Source: Stenotrophomonas sp. 278 (GTDB lineage: Bacteria; Pseudomonadota; Gammaproteobacteria; Xanthomonadales; Xanthomonadaceae). Taken from it: a stretch of 35,847 nt of DNA. Below are positions 1 to 7,482 of the stretch, one piece after another. The notes beneath the pieces are model-generated. The model had not been told where the DNA came from, did not search any database, and was given only the letters and a program-made list of their open reading frames with translations. A program made the translations under genes and the position numbers. Position 1 is the stretch's first letter; every line of letters begins with the position of its first letter. The stretch lies in contig NZ_RHPP01000026.1 in the NCBI RefSeq assembly GCF_003935715.1, positions 1-35,847 on the forward strand. The letters run 5' to 3'.

Positions 1-404
1 CCTCGGTCGCGTCCACCGCGCCGGCCGCAACGACGATGCCGGCTCCGGTAAGTGAGCGTCCCGCAGCAACCGCAGCGCCCGCTGCGGCGACGCCGGCTGC
101 CGCTTCGACCGCAGCGGCCCCCAAGCCGGCGGAAACCCCGGCGGCGGCTCCGGCGGCGGCGGCAGACAGCAACGTCCGCTACATCCTGCAGGCCGGTGCG
201 TTCGGGGCCTCCGGTGACGCCGAGGCGACCAAGGCCAAGCTGGCGATGCTGGGCCTGGCCGCACGGGTGGAATCGGCGCAGATCAGCGGCAAAACCGTGT
301 ACCGCGTGCGGATGGGGCCGTATGGCACCGCCGGCGAGCTGGCCGAGGCCAAGCAGAAGCTGTCCAGCAGCGGCATGCAGGCGATGGCGATCAAGGCGCA
401 GTAA
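1..404 (+). CDS. SPOR-domain protein, C-terminal part (5' end outside window)
   Basis: The reading frame is already open at the left edge (first full codon at position 3), so only the last ~133 residues are seen. The first ~55 visible residues are an Ala/Pro-rich linker, typical of the periplasmic spacer in cell-envelope proteins. The last ~75 residues form one SPOR (sporulation-related repeat) domain: it opens with YILQAGAFG, has the central AKLAMLGLAARVE segment, and ends with VYRVRMGPYGTAGELAEAK. SPOR domains bind denuded glycan strands in septal peptidoglycan, so a role in the envelope or division site is likely. The ATG at 36 is inside the linker and is probably not the true start. The N-terminus (expected: a membrane anchor) is not visible. 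The gene ends just before a strong terminator. Confidence 0.85.
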   Translation, partial: SVASTAPAATTMPAPVSERPAATAAPAAATPAAASTAAAPKPAETPAAAPAAAADSNVRYILQAGAFGASGDAEATKAKLAMLGLAARVESAQISGKTVYRVRMGPYGTAGELAEAKQKLSSSGMQAMAIKAQ

Positions 405-454
405 CCGACATTGGCCTTTGAGCCCTTTGCTGTAACGGTTGGCCTTGAGCCATG

Positions 455-486
455 AAAAAGCCCCGCTTGCGGGGCTTTTCTTTTTC
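455..486. terminator. Bidirectional rho-independent terminator
   Basis: A perfect 7-bp stem, GCCCCGC/GCGGGGC (460-475) with a TT loop, is flanked by AAAAA on the left and by a T-rich run to the right. It lies between the convergent SPOR gene and the ydfG-type gene and can serve both strands. Confidence 0.85.
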
Positions 487-498
487 CGTCCATGGGGA

Positions 499-522
499 TG
501 ACGCGCATGGCGCGTCACTACC
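499..522 (-). repeat. SMAG/REP-type GTAG hairpin
   Basis: Read on the minus strand this is GGTAG followed by the hairpin TGACGCG-CCATG-CGCGTCA. The same stem core with a GTAG head recurs at 15944-15966. It sits just downstream of the ydfG-type stop codon, a usual place for REP elements. Confidence 0.75.
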
Positions 523-527
523 GCTCC

Positions 528-1274
528 TCAATCTCGGGCGACCTGGAAACCGGCGAACGACTGGGTCACCGGCATCACTTCGAGGCGATTGATGTTCAGG
601 TGCGACGGCAGGCTGGCGACCCAGAAGATCTGCTCGGCGATGTCCTCGGCGGTCATCGGATTGGCTCCGCTGTAGAGCTTGTCCGAGGCCGCCTGGTCGC
701 CGTGGGTACGGACCACGGTGAATTCGGTTTCGGCCATGCCCGGCTCGATGGTGGTGACGCGCACGCCGGTGCCGTGCAGGTCGGCGCGCAGGCCGAGCGA
801 GAACTGGCTGACGAACGCCTTGGTGCCGCCATAGGCGTTGCCGCCCGGGTACGGGTACACGCCGGCAACCGAGCTGATGTTGATGATCGCGCCCTTGCGC
901 TGTACCAGTTGCGGCAGCAGGCGGTGGGTCAGGGTGACCAGCGCGGTGACGTTGGTGTCGATCATGGTGCGCCAGTCGTCCAGCGAGGCGTTCTGGGCCG
1001 GAGCGGTGCCCTGGGCCAGGCCGGCATTGTTGACCAGCAGGTCGATGCCGGCGAACTCCGCCGGCAGCGCGGCCAGCGCTGCTTCCATGGCGGCGCTGTC
1101 GCGCACATCGAAGGCAGCCGCATGCACCAGGCCCGGATAGGCGTCCACCAGCGGCTGCAGGCGCTCGGCGCGTCGACCGGTGGCAATCACACGCCAGCCG
1201 GCCTTGGCGAAACAGTGGACGGCAGCGGCACCAAAGCCGGAAGTGGCACCGGTGATCAGGGCGGTACGGGTCAT
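528..1274 (-). CDS. ydfG: NADP-dependent short-chain dehydrogenase, YdfG type
   Basis: A 248-residue classical SDR, the same length as E. coli YdfG, which oxidises 3-hydroxy acids such as L-allo-threonine and 3-hydroxypropionate with NADP+. Visible motifs: cofactor loop TGATSGFG (about residues 8-15), ATGRR after beta-2 (Arg pair fits NADP preference), NNAG (82-85), catalytic Ser in INISSVAG (134/135), and YGGTK with Tyr148 and Lys152. The C-terminal stretch HLNINRLEVMPVTQSFAG closely follows the YdfG pattern. I chose ATG 1274 because MTRTALITG is the normal SDR N-terminus and GGAGA lies just upstream; an in-frame upstream Met would add a non-conserved 12-residue tail. The substrate is inferred from the family. 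It appears monocistronic and is transcribed toward the terminator at 455-486. Confidence 0.92.
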   Translation of the reverse strand: MTRTALITGATSGFGAAAVHCFAKAGWRVIATGRRAERLQPLVDAYPGLVHAAAFDVRDSAAMEAALAALPAEFAGIDLLVNNAGLAQGTAPAQNASLDDWRTMIDTNVTALVTLTHRLLPQLVQRKGAIINISSVAGVYPYPGGNAYGGTKAFVSQFSLGLRADLHGTGVRVTTIEPGMAETEFTVVRTHGDQAASDKLYSGANPMTAEDIAEQIFWVASLPSHLNINRLEVMPVTQSFAGFQVARD

Positions 1275-1346
1275 CGCGGGTCTCCGTGAGAAGTCCCGCC
1301 ATTTTCGCACTGGATGAACGCGCGTGGGTTGCCGGCGCTGGCGGGC

Positions 1347-1841
1347 TCAGCGGATGCGGAACACGCGCGCCTTGGGCAGGTCTGCGTCGACCTGCAGGAA
1401 CCAGCGCCCGGCGATGCCCGGCACCACCACGATGGCGGGGTTGCTGACCGGCTTCCTGAGCTTCATCTCGCCCTTGAGCACCTGCCACTGCTGACCGTTG
1501 TCGAGGCTGAACACCGTGCCGGGCTGCCAGCCATCCACGGTGCCGGTGACGTGGGCTTCGATCGGGCCTTCATCCAGACCGGCGAACATCGGGGCCGGCG
1601 TAGGGACCGGAGCCGCCGGTGCGGTCGATGCCGCAGCTGCCGCTGCCGGCGCTGCCGGAGCCCGCGATTCGGCCTCGCGCAGCAGGCGGTTCAAGGTCTG
1701 CAGCTGGGTCGGCGTCAGCCCGACCTCGGCCAGCGCCTGCGCGTCCACGCGCTGCTCAATGGCCACATACGGGGCCTGGGCGGTGGCCGTTGCGGCCAGC
1801 CAGACCATGCCCAAACCCGCGAGTACCTGCCACCTGCGCAT
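1347..1841 (-). CDS. Small secreted protein of unknown function
   Basis: A 164-residue protein with a clear signal peptide: MRRW, a hydrophobic core (VLAGLGMVWLAA), and cleavage likely after TATAQA. Next comes a predicted helical segment (about 25-55, LTPTQLQTLNRLLREAE), an Ala/Pro linker (56-85), and a C-terminal beta-rich segment (about 90-164) containing VTGTVDGWQPGTVFSLDNGQQWQ and ending VDADLPKARVFRIR. That end could be a small OB- or beta-sandwich-like fold, but I do not recognise a named domain. ATG 1841 is preceded by GGTGGAG and begins the signal peptide, so it is preferred over upstream in-frame codons. It is likely periplasmic. It lies 72 bp from the ydfG-type gene on the same strand. 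No function is proposed. Confidence 0.8.
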   Translation of the reverse strand: MRRWQVLAGLGMVWLAATATAQAPYVAIEQRVDAQALAEVGLTPTQLQTLNRLLREAESRAPAAPAAAAAASTAPAAPVPTPAPMFAGLDEGPIEAHVTGTVDGWQPGTVFSLDNGQQWQVLKGEMKLRKPVSNPAIVVVPGIAGRWFLQVDADLPKARVFRIR

Positions 1842-1998
1842 TGCCTGCTCCACCGGAAATTGATGCCTGAGGCCGGCACTGTGCTTCACTTTCATGGCAA
1901 CCAGATGACAGGCGTCATCATCCCAGCCGAGGACACAGGCTCACCCGGGGTAAAATGGCCGCCAGCCGCGCAGCCGCGCCGGCGGTACTGGAACCCCC

Positions 1999-2466
1999 AT
2001 GATCAACAACGATGTACTGCGCAGCATCCGCTACATGCTCGACCTGAGCGACACCATGGTCGCCAACACCTGTGCCTTGGCCGACCCGGCGTTCGTGGTG
2101 GACCCGGCCGATGTGGCCGGTTGGCTGCGCAAGGAAGACGAGGCCGGCTTCATCGCCTGCGATGACCGCAGCCTGGCCCACTTCCTGGATGGCTTGATCG
2201 TGCATTACCGCGGCCGCGACGAAAGCCAGCCGCTGCGTCCGGTGGAAAAGCGCATCACCAACAACCTGGTGCTGAAGAAGCTGCGCGTGGCCTTCGAACT
2301 GAAGGACGTGGACATGCATGCCATCTTCGAAAGCGCCGGCTTTCCGGTGTCCAAGCCGGAACTGTCCGCCCTGTTCCGCCAGCCCGACCACAAGAATTAC
2401 CGGGCCTGCGGTGACCAGATGCTGCGCAACTTCCTGAAGGGACTGACCCTGCGCGTCCGTGGTTGA
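1999..2466 (+). CDS. yehS: YehS-like DUF1456 protein
   Basis: A 155-residue protein matching the DUF1456 family along its whole length. Two repeats of the domain are visible. The first begins NDVLRSIRYMLDLSD and includes WLRKEDEAGF and FLDGLIVHYRG; the second begins NNLVLKKLRVAFELKD and includes FRQPDHKNYRACGDQ and FLKGL. The order and spacing are the same as in E. coli YehS (about 156 residues). The family has no established biochemical role; a cytosolic location is likely because no signal or membrane segment is seen. The stop overlaps the GTG start of the downstream MFS gene by 8 bp, so the two are probably co-transcribed and translationally coupled. Confidence 0.9.
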   Translation: MINNDVLRSIRYMLDLSDTMVANTCALADPAFVVDPADVAGWLRKEDEAGFIACDDRSLAHFLDGLIVHYRGRDESQPLRPVEKRITNNLVLKKLRVAFELKDVDMHAIFESAGFPVSKPELSALFRQPDHKNYRACGDQMLRNFLKGLTLRVRG

Positions 2467-3625
2467 GACGCATGCTCCGCTGAGCCGCTGGCAGGTACTG
2501 CTGATGGCCTTCGCCACGGGTGTGGCGGTGGCCAGCAACTATTACGCCCAGCCGCTGCTGCACACCATTGCCGAGTCCCTCGGTATCAGCTTCGCGCGCG
2601 CCGGAATGCTGGTCACCGCCGCGCAGCTCAGCTATGGGCTGGGGGTGATCCTGCTGGTGCCGCTGGGCGACATGTTCGAGCGTCGCCGGCTGATCGTGGT
2701 GATGTCATTGCTGTCGGCGGCCGGGCTGGTGATCAGTGCACTGAGCCAGCAGTTCCTGTGGCTGGTGGTGGGCACCGCCCTGACCGGCCTGTTCTCGGTG
2801 GTGGCGCAGGTGCTGGTGCCGTTCGCGGCGACCCTGGCCAGGCCGGAAGAGCGCGGCCGCGTGGTGGGCGTGATGATGAGCGGGCTGCTGCTGGGCATTC
2901 TGCTGGCGCGCACGGTTGCCGGCGCGTTGTCTTCACTGGGCGACTGGCGCACGGTGTACTGGATGGCGGCGGGGGCGATGGTGCTGACCACGCTGGCGCT
3001 GTACCGCACCCTGCCCCGCTTCCACGAGCACGCCGGGCTCGGTTACTTCGCCCTGCTGCGCTCGATTGGCACTCTGTTCGTACAGGAACCGGTGTTCCGC
3101 CTGCGTACCCTGCTGGGCGCGCTGAGCTTTGCGATGTTCGCCATCTTCTGGACGCCGCTGGCGTTCCTGCTGGCGGCCGAACCCTACCACTACAGCGATG
3201 CCACCATCGGGTTGTTCGGCCTGGTGGGCGCGGCCGGCACGCTGGCCGCCGGCATTGGCGGGCGGCTCTCCGATCGCGGCAAGGCGGGTCTGGCGACCAC
3301 GGTGGCGCTGGTACTGCTGGCCGCGTCGTGGCTGCCGCTGGGGTTCTCCGCGCACTCGCTGGTCGCCCTGCTGGTCGGCGTGATCGTGCTCGACCTGGCG
3401 GCGCAGCTGCTGCACGTCAGCAACCAGAACGTGGTGTTCGCGTTGCGCCCGGAAGCGCGCAACCGGCTCAATGCTGGCTACATCACCGGGTATTTCGTCG
3501 GCGGCGCACTGGGCTCGCTGGTCTCGGCGCAGATGTACCAGCGCTTCGGTTGGACCGGCGTGTGCTTGGCCGGTGCCAGCGTGGCCGCAGTGGCGCTGCT
3601 GGCCTGGGGCCTGCGCAAGCGCTGA
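2459..3625 (+). CDS. MFS efflux-type transporter
   Basis: A 388-residue major facilitator protein with about 12 hydrophobic segments and no large soluble domain. The loop after the second membrane segment holds the MFS signature A variant GDMFERRRL. A related loop, GGRLSDRGKAG, appears in the second half, as expected from the internal duplication. Length and pattern fit the drug:H+ antiporter-like group (YnfM/arabinose-efflux-like), but the substrate cannot be read from the sequence. The start is GTG 2459, which overlaps the end of yehS; the protein then begins VETHAPLSRWQ, directly ahead of the first membrane helix. No nearby regulator suggests a substrate. Confidence 0.88.
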   Translation: MVETHAPLSRWQVLLMAFATGVAVASNYYAQPLLHTIAESLGISFARAGMLVTAAQLSYGLGVILLVPLGDMFERRRLIVVMSLLSAAGLVISALSQQFLWLVVGTALTGLFSVVAQVLVPFAATLARPEERGRVVGVMMSGLLLGILLARTVAGALSSLGDWRTVYWMAAGAMVLTTLALYRTLPRFHEHAGLGYFALLRSIGTLFVQEPVFRLRTLLGALSFAMFAIFWTPLAFLLAAEPYHYSDATIGLFGLVGAAGTLAAGIGGRLSDRGKAGLATTVALVLLAASWLPLGFSAHSLVALLVGVIVLDLAAQLLHVSNQNVVFALRPEARNRLNAGYITGYFVGGALGSLVSAQMYQRFGWTGVCLAGASVAAVALLAWGLRKR

Positions 3626-3632
3626 GCGGGGT

Positions 3633-3652
3633 CGCCGGGCACAGGCCCGGCG
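3633..3652. terminator. Hairpin between convergent genes
   Basis: CGCCGGGC-ACAG-GCCCGGCG is a perfect 8-bp stem located 7 bp after the MFS stop and 17 bp before the end of the convergent gene. There is no T-run, so it may be a REP-like 3'-end stabiliser rather than a simple intrinsic terminator. Confidence 0.5.
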
Positions 3653-3669
3653 CACCCATTGGCATCCAC

Positions 3670-4377
3670 TCAGAACGCGGTCTGGATCGCGAACTCCACA
3701 CGAGACCCGGCGTTGCTGCCGAACAGGCGCTCGCCTGCGCTGTCGGTGTCGTGCGCGGTCAGACGCAGTTCCCACGGACCGTGCACCTTCCAGATGGCGC
3801 TCAGCTGGCCGTGCAGGTAGTCATCGGCGTAGTCCTTGTCCAGGAAGTACTGGCCCACGGCACCTTCGATGCGCCACTGGTCGTTGATCGGGAAGCGCGC
3901 GCCCAGCTGGGCATAGGTACCGGTGGTATCCGAAGCCAGCGCGTCGTCGGACACGCCCACGCTCAGCCAGTAGTTGCCCTTGATGGTCACGGTGCTGTTG
4001 AGCTCGGTCCAGTCCAGATCGACGCCAGGGTCGGTGGACGGGTACAGGTAGTGGGTCAGGTTGACGTCGAGCGCCCAGTCTTCCGAGAGCGAACCACTCC
4101 AGCCAGCCACGAAGTCGAACTCGCTGCGTGCGCCCGCGTCCGGCTCGAAGGACACGCCCGAACCCCAGACCGAGCCGTACCAGCCGGACTCACTGCTGAG
4201 CTTGACGCCGGCCTGCACGGTGGGATCTTCCAGGGTCTGCGAGCTGCCGCGCCAGACGTAGTCAGTGGTCAATGTGGCGTTGCCGTCCACGCCTGCCAGC
4301 GCCGAACCACTGATCACCAGGCCGATCACCAGCGCCCCCATGCGGCGCGTCGTGCGCCCTGCTGCCTGCTTTGCCAC
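3670..4377 (-). CDS. Gcw_chp (TIGR02001) family outer-membrane-like protein
   Basis: A 235-residue protein with signal peptide and a beta-barrel-like mature part. The mature protein starts GVDGNATLTTDYVWRGSSQT, matching the start of the Gcw_chp family (N-terminal 'TTDY.WRG.SQT' signature). Alternating aromatic/polar strands follow (WYGSVWGSGV, SEFDFVAGWSG, YWLSVGVSDD), and it ends VEFAIQTAF with a terminal Phe as in BAM substrates. Family function is unknown. The start is taken as GTG 4377: GGAG lies 9 nt upstream and the resulting n-region (AKQAAGRTTRR) is basic. ATG 4341 is an alternative that keeps only MGALVIGLVISGSALA as signal. The 5' leader (about 4398-4435) can fold into nested hairpins. 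It is divergent from the DUF6165 gene. Confidence 0.8.
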   Translation of the reverse strand: MAKQAAGRTTRRMGALVIGLVISGSALAGVDGNATLTTDYVWRGSSQTLEDPTVQAGVKLSSESGWYGSVWGSGVSFEPDAGARSEFDFVAGWSGSLSEDWALDVNLTHYLYPSTDPGVDLDWTELNSTVTIKGNYWLSVGVSDDALASDTTGTYAQLGARFPINDQWRIEGAVGQYFLDKDYADDYLHGQLSAIWKVHGPWELRLTAHDTDSAGERLFGSNAGSRVEFAIQTAF

Positions 4378-4551
4378 GTTGAAAAACTCCAGAAAACGGC
4401 CGCGCCGTTGAAGCGCCCAGTGTGGGCAGCGCGGCCATAACGGCGCTATTCGCACGGACGCGCCCAGCGCAAAATCCGCGTAAAAGCGCCGACGGAGCCT
4501 TCAGCCCGCGCGCGGTATCATGGCCGCCTTGAATCCTGCAGCGAGAACGAC

Positions 4552-4941
4552 GTGGACGCGATCCTGACCCCGGTATCGATTGGCGAACTGATCGACAAGA
4601 TCACCATTCTGGAAATCAAAGCCGAGCGCATCACCGACGCGGGCAAGGTGGCCAACGTCCGTACCGAACTCGACGGCCTGTTGCCGCTGTGGCACCAGCA
4701 GCTGTCCGCACAGCCGGGCCTGGACGCCTTGAAGTCGCAGCTGAAGGTCATCAACGAACGCATGTGGGACATCCAGGACCGGCTGCGCGACAAGGAAGCG
4801 GCACAGACCTTCGATGATGACTTCATCCAGCTGGCACGTGGTGTCTATGGCACCAACGGCGAGCGCGTGAAAGTGAAGAACGAGATCAACCGCATCGCCG
4901 GCTCGCACCTTGTGGAAGAAAAGCAATACCAGGGCGAATGA
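4552..4941 (+). CDS. DUF6165 family protein
   Basis: A 129-residue, charged, soluble protein. The N-terminal ILTPVSIGELIDKITILEIK matches the hallmark of DUF6165 proteins, which elsewhere are often found near glycosyltransferases and surface-polysaccharide genes. The rest is predicted to be mostly helical (LKSQLKVINERMWDIQDRLR; VKVKNEINRIAGS). Start GTG 4552 places the conserved segment at the N-terminus; the ribosome binding site is weak (GCGAGAAC). A -10-like TATCAT is at 4516-4521, without a convincing -35. No glycan genes are next to it here, so the context gives no functional hint. Role unknown. Confidence 0.8.
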   Translation: MDAILTPVSIGELIDKITILEIKAERITDAGKVANVRTELDGLLPLWHQQLSAQPGLDALKSQLKVINERMWDIQDRLRDKEAAQTFDDDFIQLARGVYGTNGERVKVKNEINRIAGSHLVEEKQYQGE

Positions 4942-4943
4942 CC

Positions 4944-4971
4944 AAAAAAAGGCCCGGCAATCCGCCGGGCC
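4944..4971 (-). terminator. Rho-independent terminator of the Ax21-family gene
   Basis: GGCCCGGC-AATCC-GCCGGGCC (4951-4971) is preceded on the plus strand by AAAAAAA, so the minus-strand transcript reads hairpin then U7. It directly follows the DUF6165 stop and lies 48 bp beyond the stop of the gene at 5019-5591. Confidence 0.88.
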
Positions 4972-5018
4972 CTGCAGGCCACGCCCATACCGCGCGCGGC
5001 CTGGCGATCAAGCGCCGC

Positions 5019-5591
5019 TTACCAGCTGAAGCGCGGGCCGACCGACCATTCCTTGTCGCCGTGGCGACCCATCTTGAGGTCGCCGCTCAGGCCCCAGTTC
5101 TGGTTGAGCTTCACCTGGCCACCCAGGCGGCCGTAGAACTCGCCTTCCGGATTGATGCCGTGCTTCTTGGTGTAGTCCTCGTAACCGGCCATGGCATAGA
5201 CCTCGGCGTGCTGGCCGAAGGCAGTGCGGATACCGGCTTCAGCGCTGTAGCCGTTGAAGTCCAGGCCGTGGCGCGGATCGTACTTGTTGTAGGCCACACG
5301 GCCGACGAAGTCGGTGCTGCTGCCGATTTCCTGGTTGTAGCCCACACCCACGCGCCACTGGTCGATCTTGAAGTCGCCGATGTCGGTCTTCTGCTGGTTG
5401 AACTCACCGAAGGCGTGCACGTTCGGCAGGAAACCGTAGGAGCCCTTCACGCCCCAGCCGTCGGCCTTGCCGCCGTCGGCATCGGTTTTGACGTAGTTGC
5501 CTTCGGCGTAGTTGTAGGACAGGCCTTCCGCAGCCGAAGCGGTGAACGGGAGGGCGGCAGCCAGGGCCAAGGCGATCAACGAAGTCTTCAT
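5019..5591 (-). CDS. Ax21-family outer-membrane beta-barrel protein
   Basis: A 190-residue protein with signal peptide MKTSLIALALAAALPFTASA. The mature part begins AEGLSYNYAEGNYVKT, which matches the Ax21 family of Xanthomonas and Stenotrophomonas. The sequence is rich in strand-like alternation (WGVKGSYGFL, WRVGVGYNQEIG, FVGRVAYNKYD, GRLGGQVKLNQNWGL) and ends WSVGPRFSW with a terminal aromatic, as in outer-membrane barrels. Databases sometimes label this family a sulfated quorum factor that triggers XA21 immunity; the founding claim was retracted, so I would use only 'outer-membrane barrel'. It has its own terminator (4944-4971) and a long upstream region (from 5592), which suggests separate regulation. 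Confidence 0.88.
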   Translation of the reverse strand: MKTSLIALALAAALPFTASAAEGLSYNYAEGNYVKTDADGGKADGWGVKGSYGFLPNVHAFGEFNQQKTDIGDFKIDQWRVGVGYNQEIGSSTDFVGRVAYNKYDPRHGLDFNGYSAEAGIRTAFGQHAEVYAMAGYEDYTKKHGINPEGEFYGRLGGQVKLNQNWGLSGDLKMGRHGDKEWSVGPRFSW

Positions 5592-6212
5592 GGGTACATC
5601 CTTTCTTTCTTATGTCGTGCAGTGGCAACGAACGGCTGCTGCATCGGGAATGCAAAGTTTCCGTTATTTGCTGCAACGCACCCTGAAGTTCGACGCATTC
5701 AACACGCTGAATTTTTGGGGTTTATTCAGGCGAAGGCGCGTACACGCGGGTGCGCGATCGCACACATGACGTAGAAGGGAAATGTACGCAGGAAAGAAGG
5801 AGTGCTGGTCACGACGATACCCTTGCGGGGCGTCACGCGCTGGGGAAGCCGCTCTTGGGGAGTAGTCGGCTAACGCGTCCAATCTCCGTATTGCACCGGC
5901 CAACGCAGCTCAGGCGTCGAACTGCAGGTCACAGTGAGTGAGCATCCTGCCCGGCCCGCTCATAGTGCGTGGGAATCGCCGTGGCTGATATCAGGGTATT
6001 CCTCACCGAGGCTAGGAATTTTCTGACCCCTATTACGCTGCAGTGCAGCGATAAACCTATTTAACACCTTGATTCTGTTTTGATTACCACCGGTTACCCG
6101 AGATTCGTCACAGTTCCGGCACAGCGATCACGGCACGGTCGATTTTCCCTGCCCCCACGCGTCGTAGTTTCTGAAGGTGCCCATCCTGGCGCATCCCAAC
6201 CGGAGGCTTCCC
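5592..6212. other. 621-bp gap without a convincing gene
   Basis: This holds the upstream region of the Ax21-family gene (left) and of the DUF1428 gene (right). It is visibly more A+T-rich than its flanks at about 5640-5740 and 6000-6110. No open frame with a ribosome binding site and sensible codon pattern is seen. Notable small signals: a 7-bp palindrome CGCTGCA-G-TGCAGCG at 6036-6050, and TTGGGGAGTAG at 5855-5865, which resembles one loop of the manganese (yybP-ykoY) riboswitch but without the rest. A small RNA cannot be excluded. Confidence 0.5.
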
Positions 6213-6575
6213 ATGTCATATGTGGATGGATTCGTACTGGCGGTACCTACCGCCAACAAGGAAAAGTTCATCAAGCACGCCAACGAAGGCGATTCGGTTT
6301 TCATGGATTTTGGCGCGCTGCGCGTACTGGAATGCTGGGCCGATGACGTGCCGCACGGCACCCAGACCGACTTTTTCCGATCGGTGCAGGCCAAGGATGA
6401 TGAGACCGTGGTGTTTTCCTGGATTGAATGGCCCGACAAGGCCACCCGCGACGAAGCCATGAAGAAAATGATGGACGATCCGCGCATGGACCCGGCCAAC
6501 AACCCGATGCCGTTTGACGGCAAGCGGCTCATCTACGGCGGCTTCGTGCCGATTGTGGTGCTGGAGAAGAAATAA
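6213..6575 (+). CDS. ybaA: DUF1428 (YbaA-like) protein
   Basis: A 120-residue soluble protein matching E. coli YbaA and DUF1428. It starts MSYVDGFVLAVPTANKE; the conserved FGALRVLECWADDVP segment, VVFSWIEWPDKATRDEA, MMDDPRM and MPFDGKRLIYGGF are all present in the family order. The fold is of the ferredoxin-like dimeric alpha/beta barrel type; no reaction is established. Start ATG 6213 follows CCGGAGG with good spacing; an upstream in-frame ATG at 6177 would place the binding site inside the gene. It stands alone and faces the histone-like gene, with a hairpin between them. Confidence 0.92.
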   Translation: MSYVDGFVLAVPTANKEKFIKHANEGDSVFMDFGALRVLECWADDVPHGTQTDFFRSVQAKDDETVVFSWIEWPDKATRDEAMKKMMDDPRMDPANNPMPFDGKRLIYGGFVPIVVLEKK

Positions 6576-6596
6576 GCGAACGCGGTCGCGAGGAAG

Positions 6597-6629
6597 CCGC
6601 TGCTCGCCCTTTTTCAAGGCGAGCAGCGG
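6597..6629. terminator. Strong hairpin between convergent genes
   Basis: CCGCTGCTCGCC (6597-6608) and GGCGAGCAGCGG (6618-6629) form a perfect 12-bp stem with a 9-nt loop containing TTTTT. It lies between the DUF1428 stop and the stop of the histone-like gene. No T-run follows the stem on either side. Confidence 0.6.
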
Positions 6630-6639
6630 GGGCGCGGGA

Positions 6640-7482
6640 TTACTTGCGGGCGCGCTTGGCCGGAGCCTTGCGGACGGCCTTCCTGGCGGTCGCGGTCTTC
6701 TTGGCGACGGCCTTCTTGGCCACAGCCGACTTGCGGGCGACAGCCTTTTGGGCGGTGGCGGTCTTCTTGCCGACCACCTTCTTGGCAGCAGCCGACTTCT
6801 TGGTCACAGCCTTCCTGGTGGCGGCGACCTTCTTGCCGACAACCTTCCTGGTCGCAGCGGTCTTGCGGGTCGCGGCCTTCTTCGAAGCGGCGGCCTTCTT
6901 GCCGACGACCTTCTTGGCGGCAGCGGACTTCTTGGTCACGGCCTTCCTGGTGGCGGCGACCTTCTTGCCGGCAACCTTCTTGGCGGCAGCGGTCTTCTTG
7001 GTCACGGCCTTCTTGGCGGTGGTGGCCTTCTTGCCGACGGTCTTCCTGGCGGCCGCAGCCTTCTTGGCCACGGTCTTCTTGGCAGCGGCGGCGTTCTTGC
7101 CGACGGCCTTGGTGGTCTTGGTCACGGCCTTCTCGGCAGCGGCCTTCTTCTTGGCAACCTGCTTGGTCAGGGCAGCGGCTTCGGCCTTGGCGTTGTTCTT
7201 GGCCACTTCCAGCTTCTTCTTGGCGTTGGCCAGACGCTTGCTGACGGTCTTGGCGGCGTTGTCAGCCTTCTTGGCAACGGTCTTTTCAGCCTTCTTGACG
7301 GCCTTCTTGACCTTGGCAACCTGGGTGTTGGCGGCCTTGCGGGCGCGCTTGACGGTTTTCTTTACCGAGGCCACTGCTTCTTCGGCGGTGGTGGCGATGG
7401 CTTCGCCCACATTGCCAGCGGTTTCTTTAACGCTATCGACGCCCTGCGACAGGGACGTCGCCACACCGTTTCCATTGCTCAT
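6640..7482 (-). CDS. Histone H1-like lysine/alanine-rich DNA-binding protein
   Basis: A 280-residue protein. Residues 1-45 are ordinary, mildly acidic and helical (MSNGNGVATSLSQGVDSVKE). From about residue 45 to the end it is a run of degenerate Lys/Ala/Val/Thr repeats of the AAKKAVAKK and KKVVGKK kind, with a near-duplicate unit (RKVVGKKVAATRKAVTKKSA occurs in very similar form twice), ending APAKRARK. This composition is that of eukaryotic H1 tails and of bacterial H1-like proteins such as AlgP, which bind DNA non-specifically. A nucleoid or expression-modulating role is likely; specific targets are unknown. Start ATG 7482 has TTGGAGG just upstream. Repeat number in such genes often varies between strains through slippage or recombination. 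Confidence 0.85.
   Translation of the reverse strand: MSNGNGVATSLSQGVDSVKETAGNVGEAIATTAEEAVASVKKTVKRARKAANTQVAKVKKAVKKAEKTVAKKADNAAKTVSKRLANAKKKLEVAKNNAKAEAAALTKQVAKKKAAAEKAVTKTTKAVGKNAAAAKKTVAKKAAAARKTVGKKATTAKKAVTKKTAAAKKVAGKKVAATRKAVTKKSAAAKKVVGKKAAASKKAATRKTAATRKVVGKKVAATRKAVTKKSAAAKKVVGKKTATAQKAVARKSAVAKKAVAKKTATARKAVRKAPAKRARK

Noticed and set aside
2758-4440. A 560-codon plus-strand frame
   Set aside because: Out of frame with the MFS gene and antisense to the Gcw_chp gene; composition is typical of a G+C shadow.
5855-5865. TTGGGGAGTAG, resembling a loop of the yybP-ykoY manganese riboswitch
   Set aside because: The partner loop (GCAAGACC-like) and the pairing stems are not found nearby, and no metal transporter follows; an 11-base match can arise by chance.
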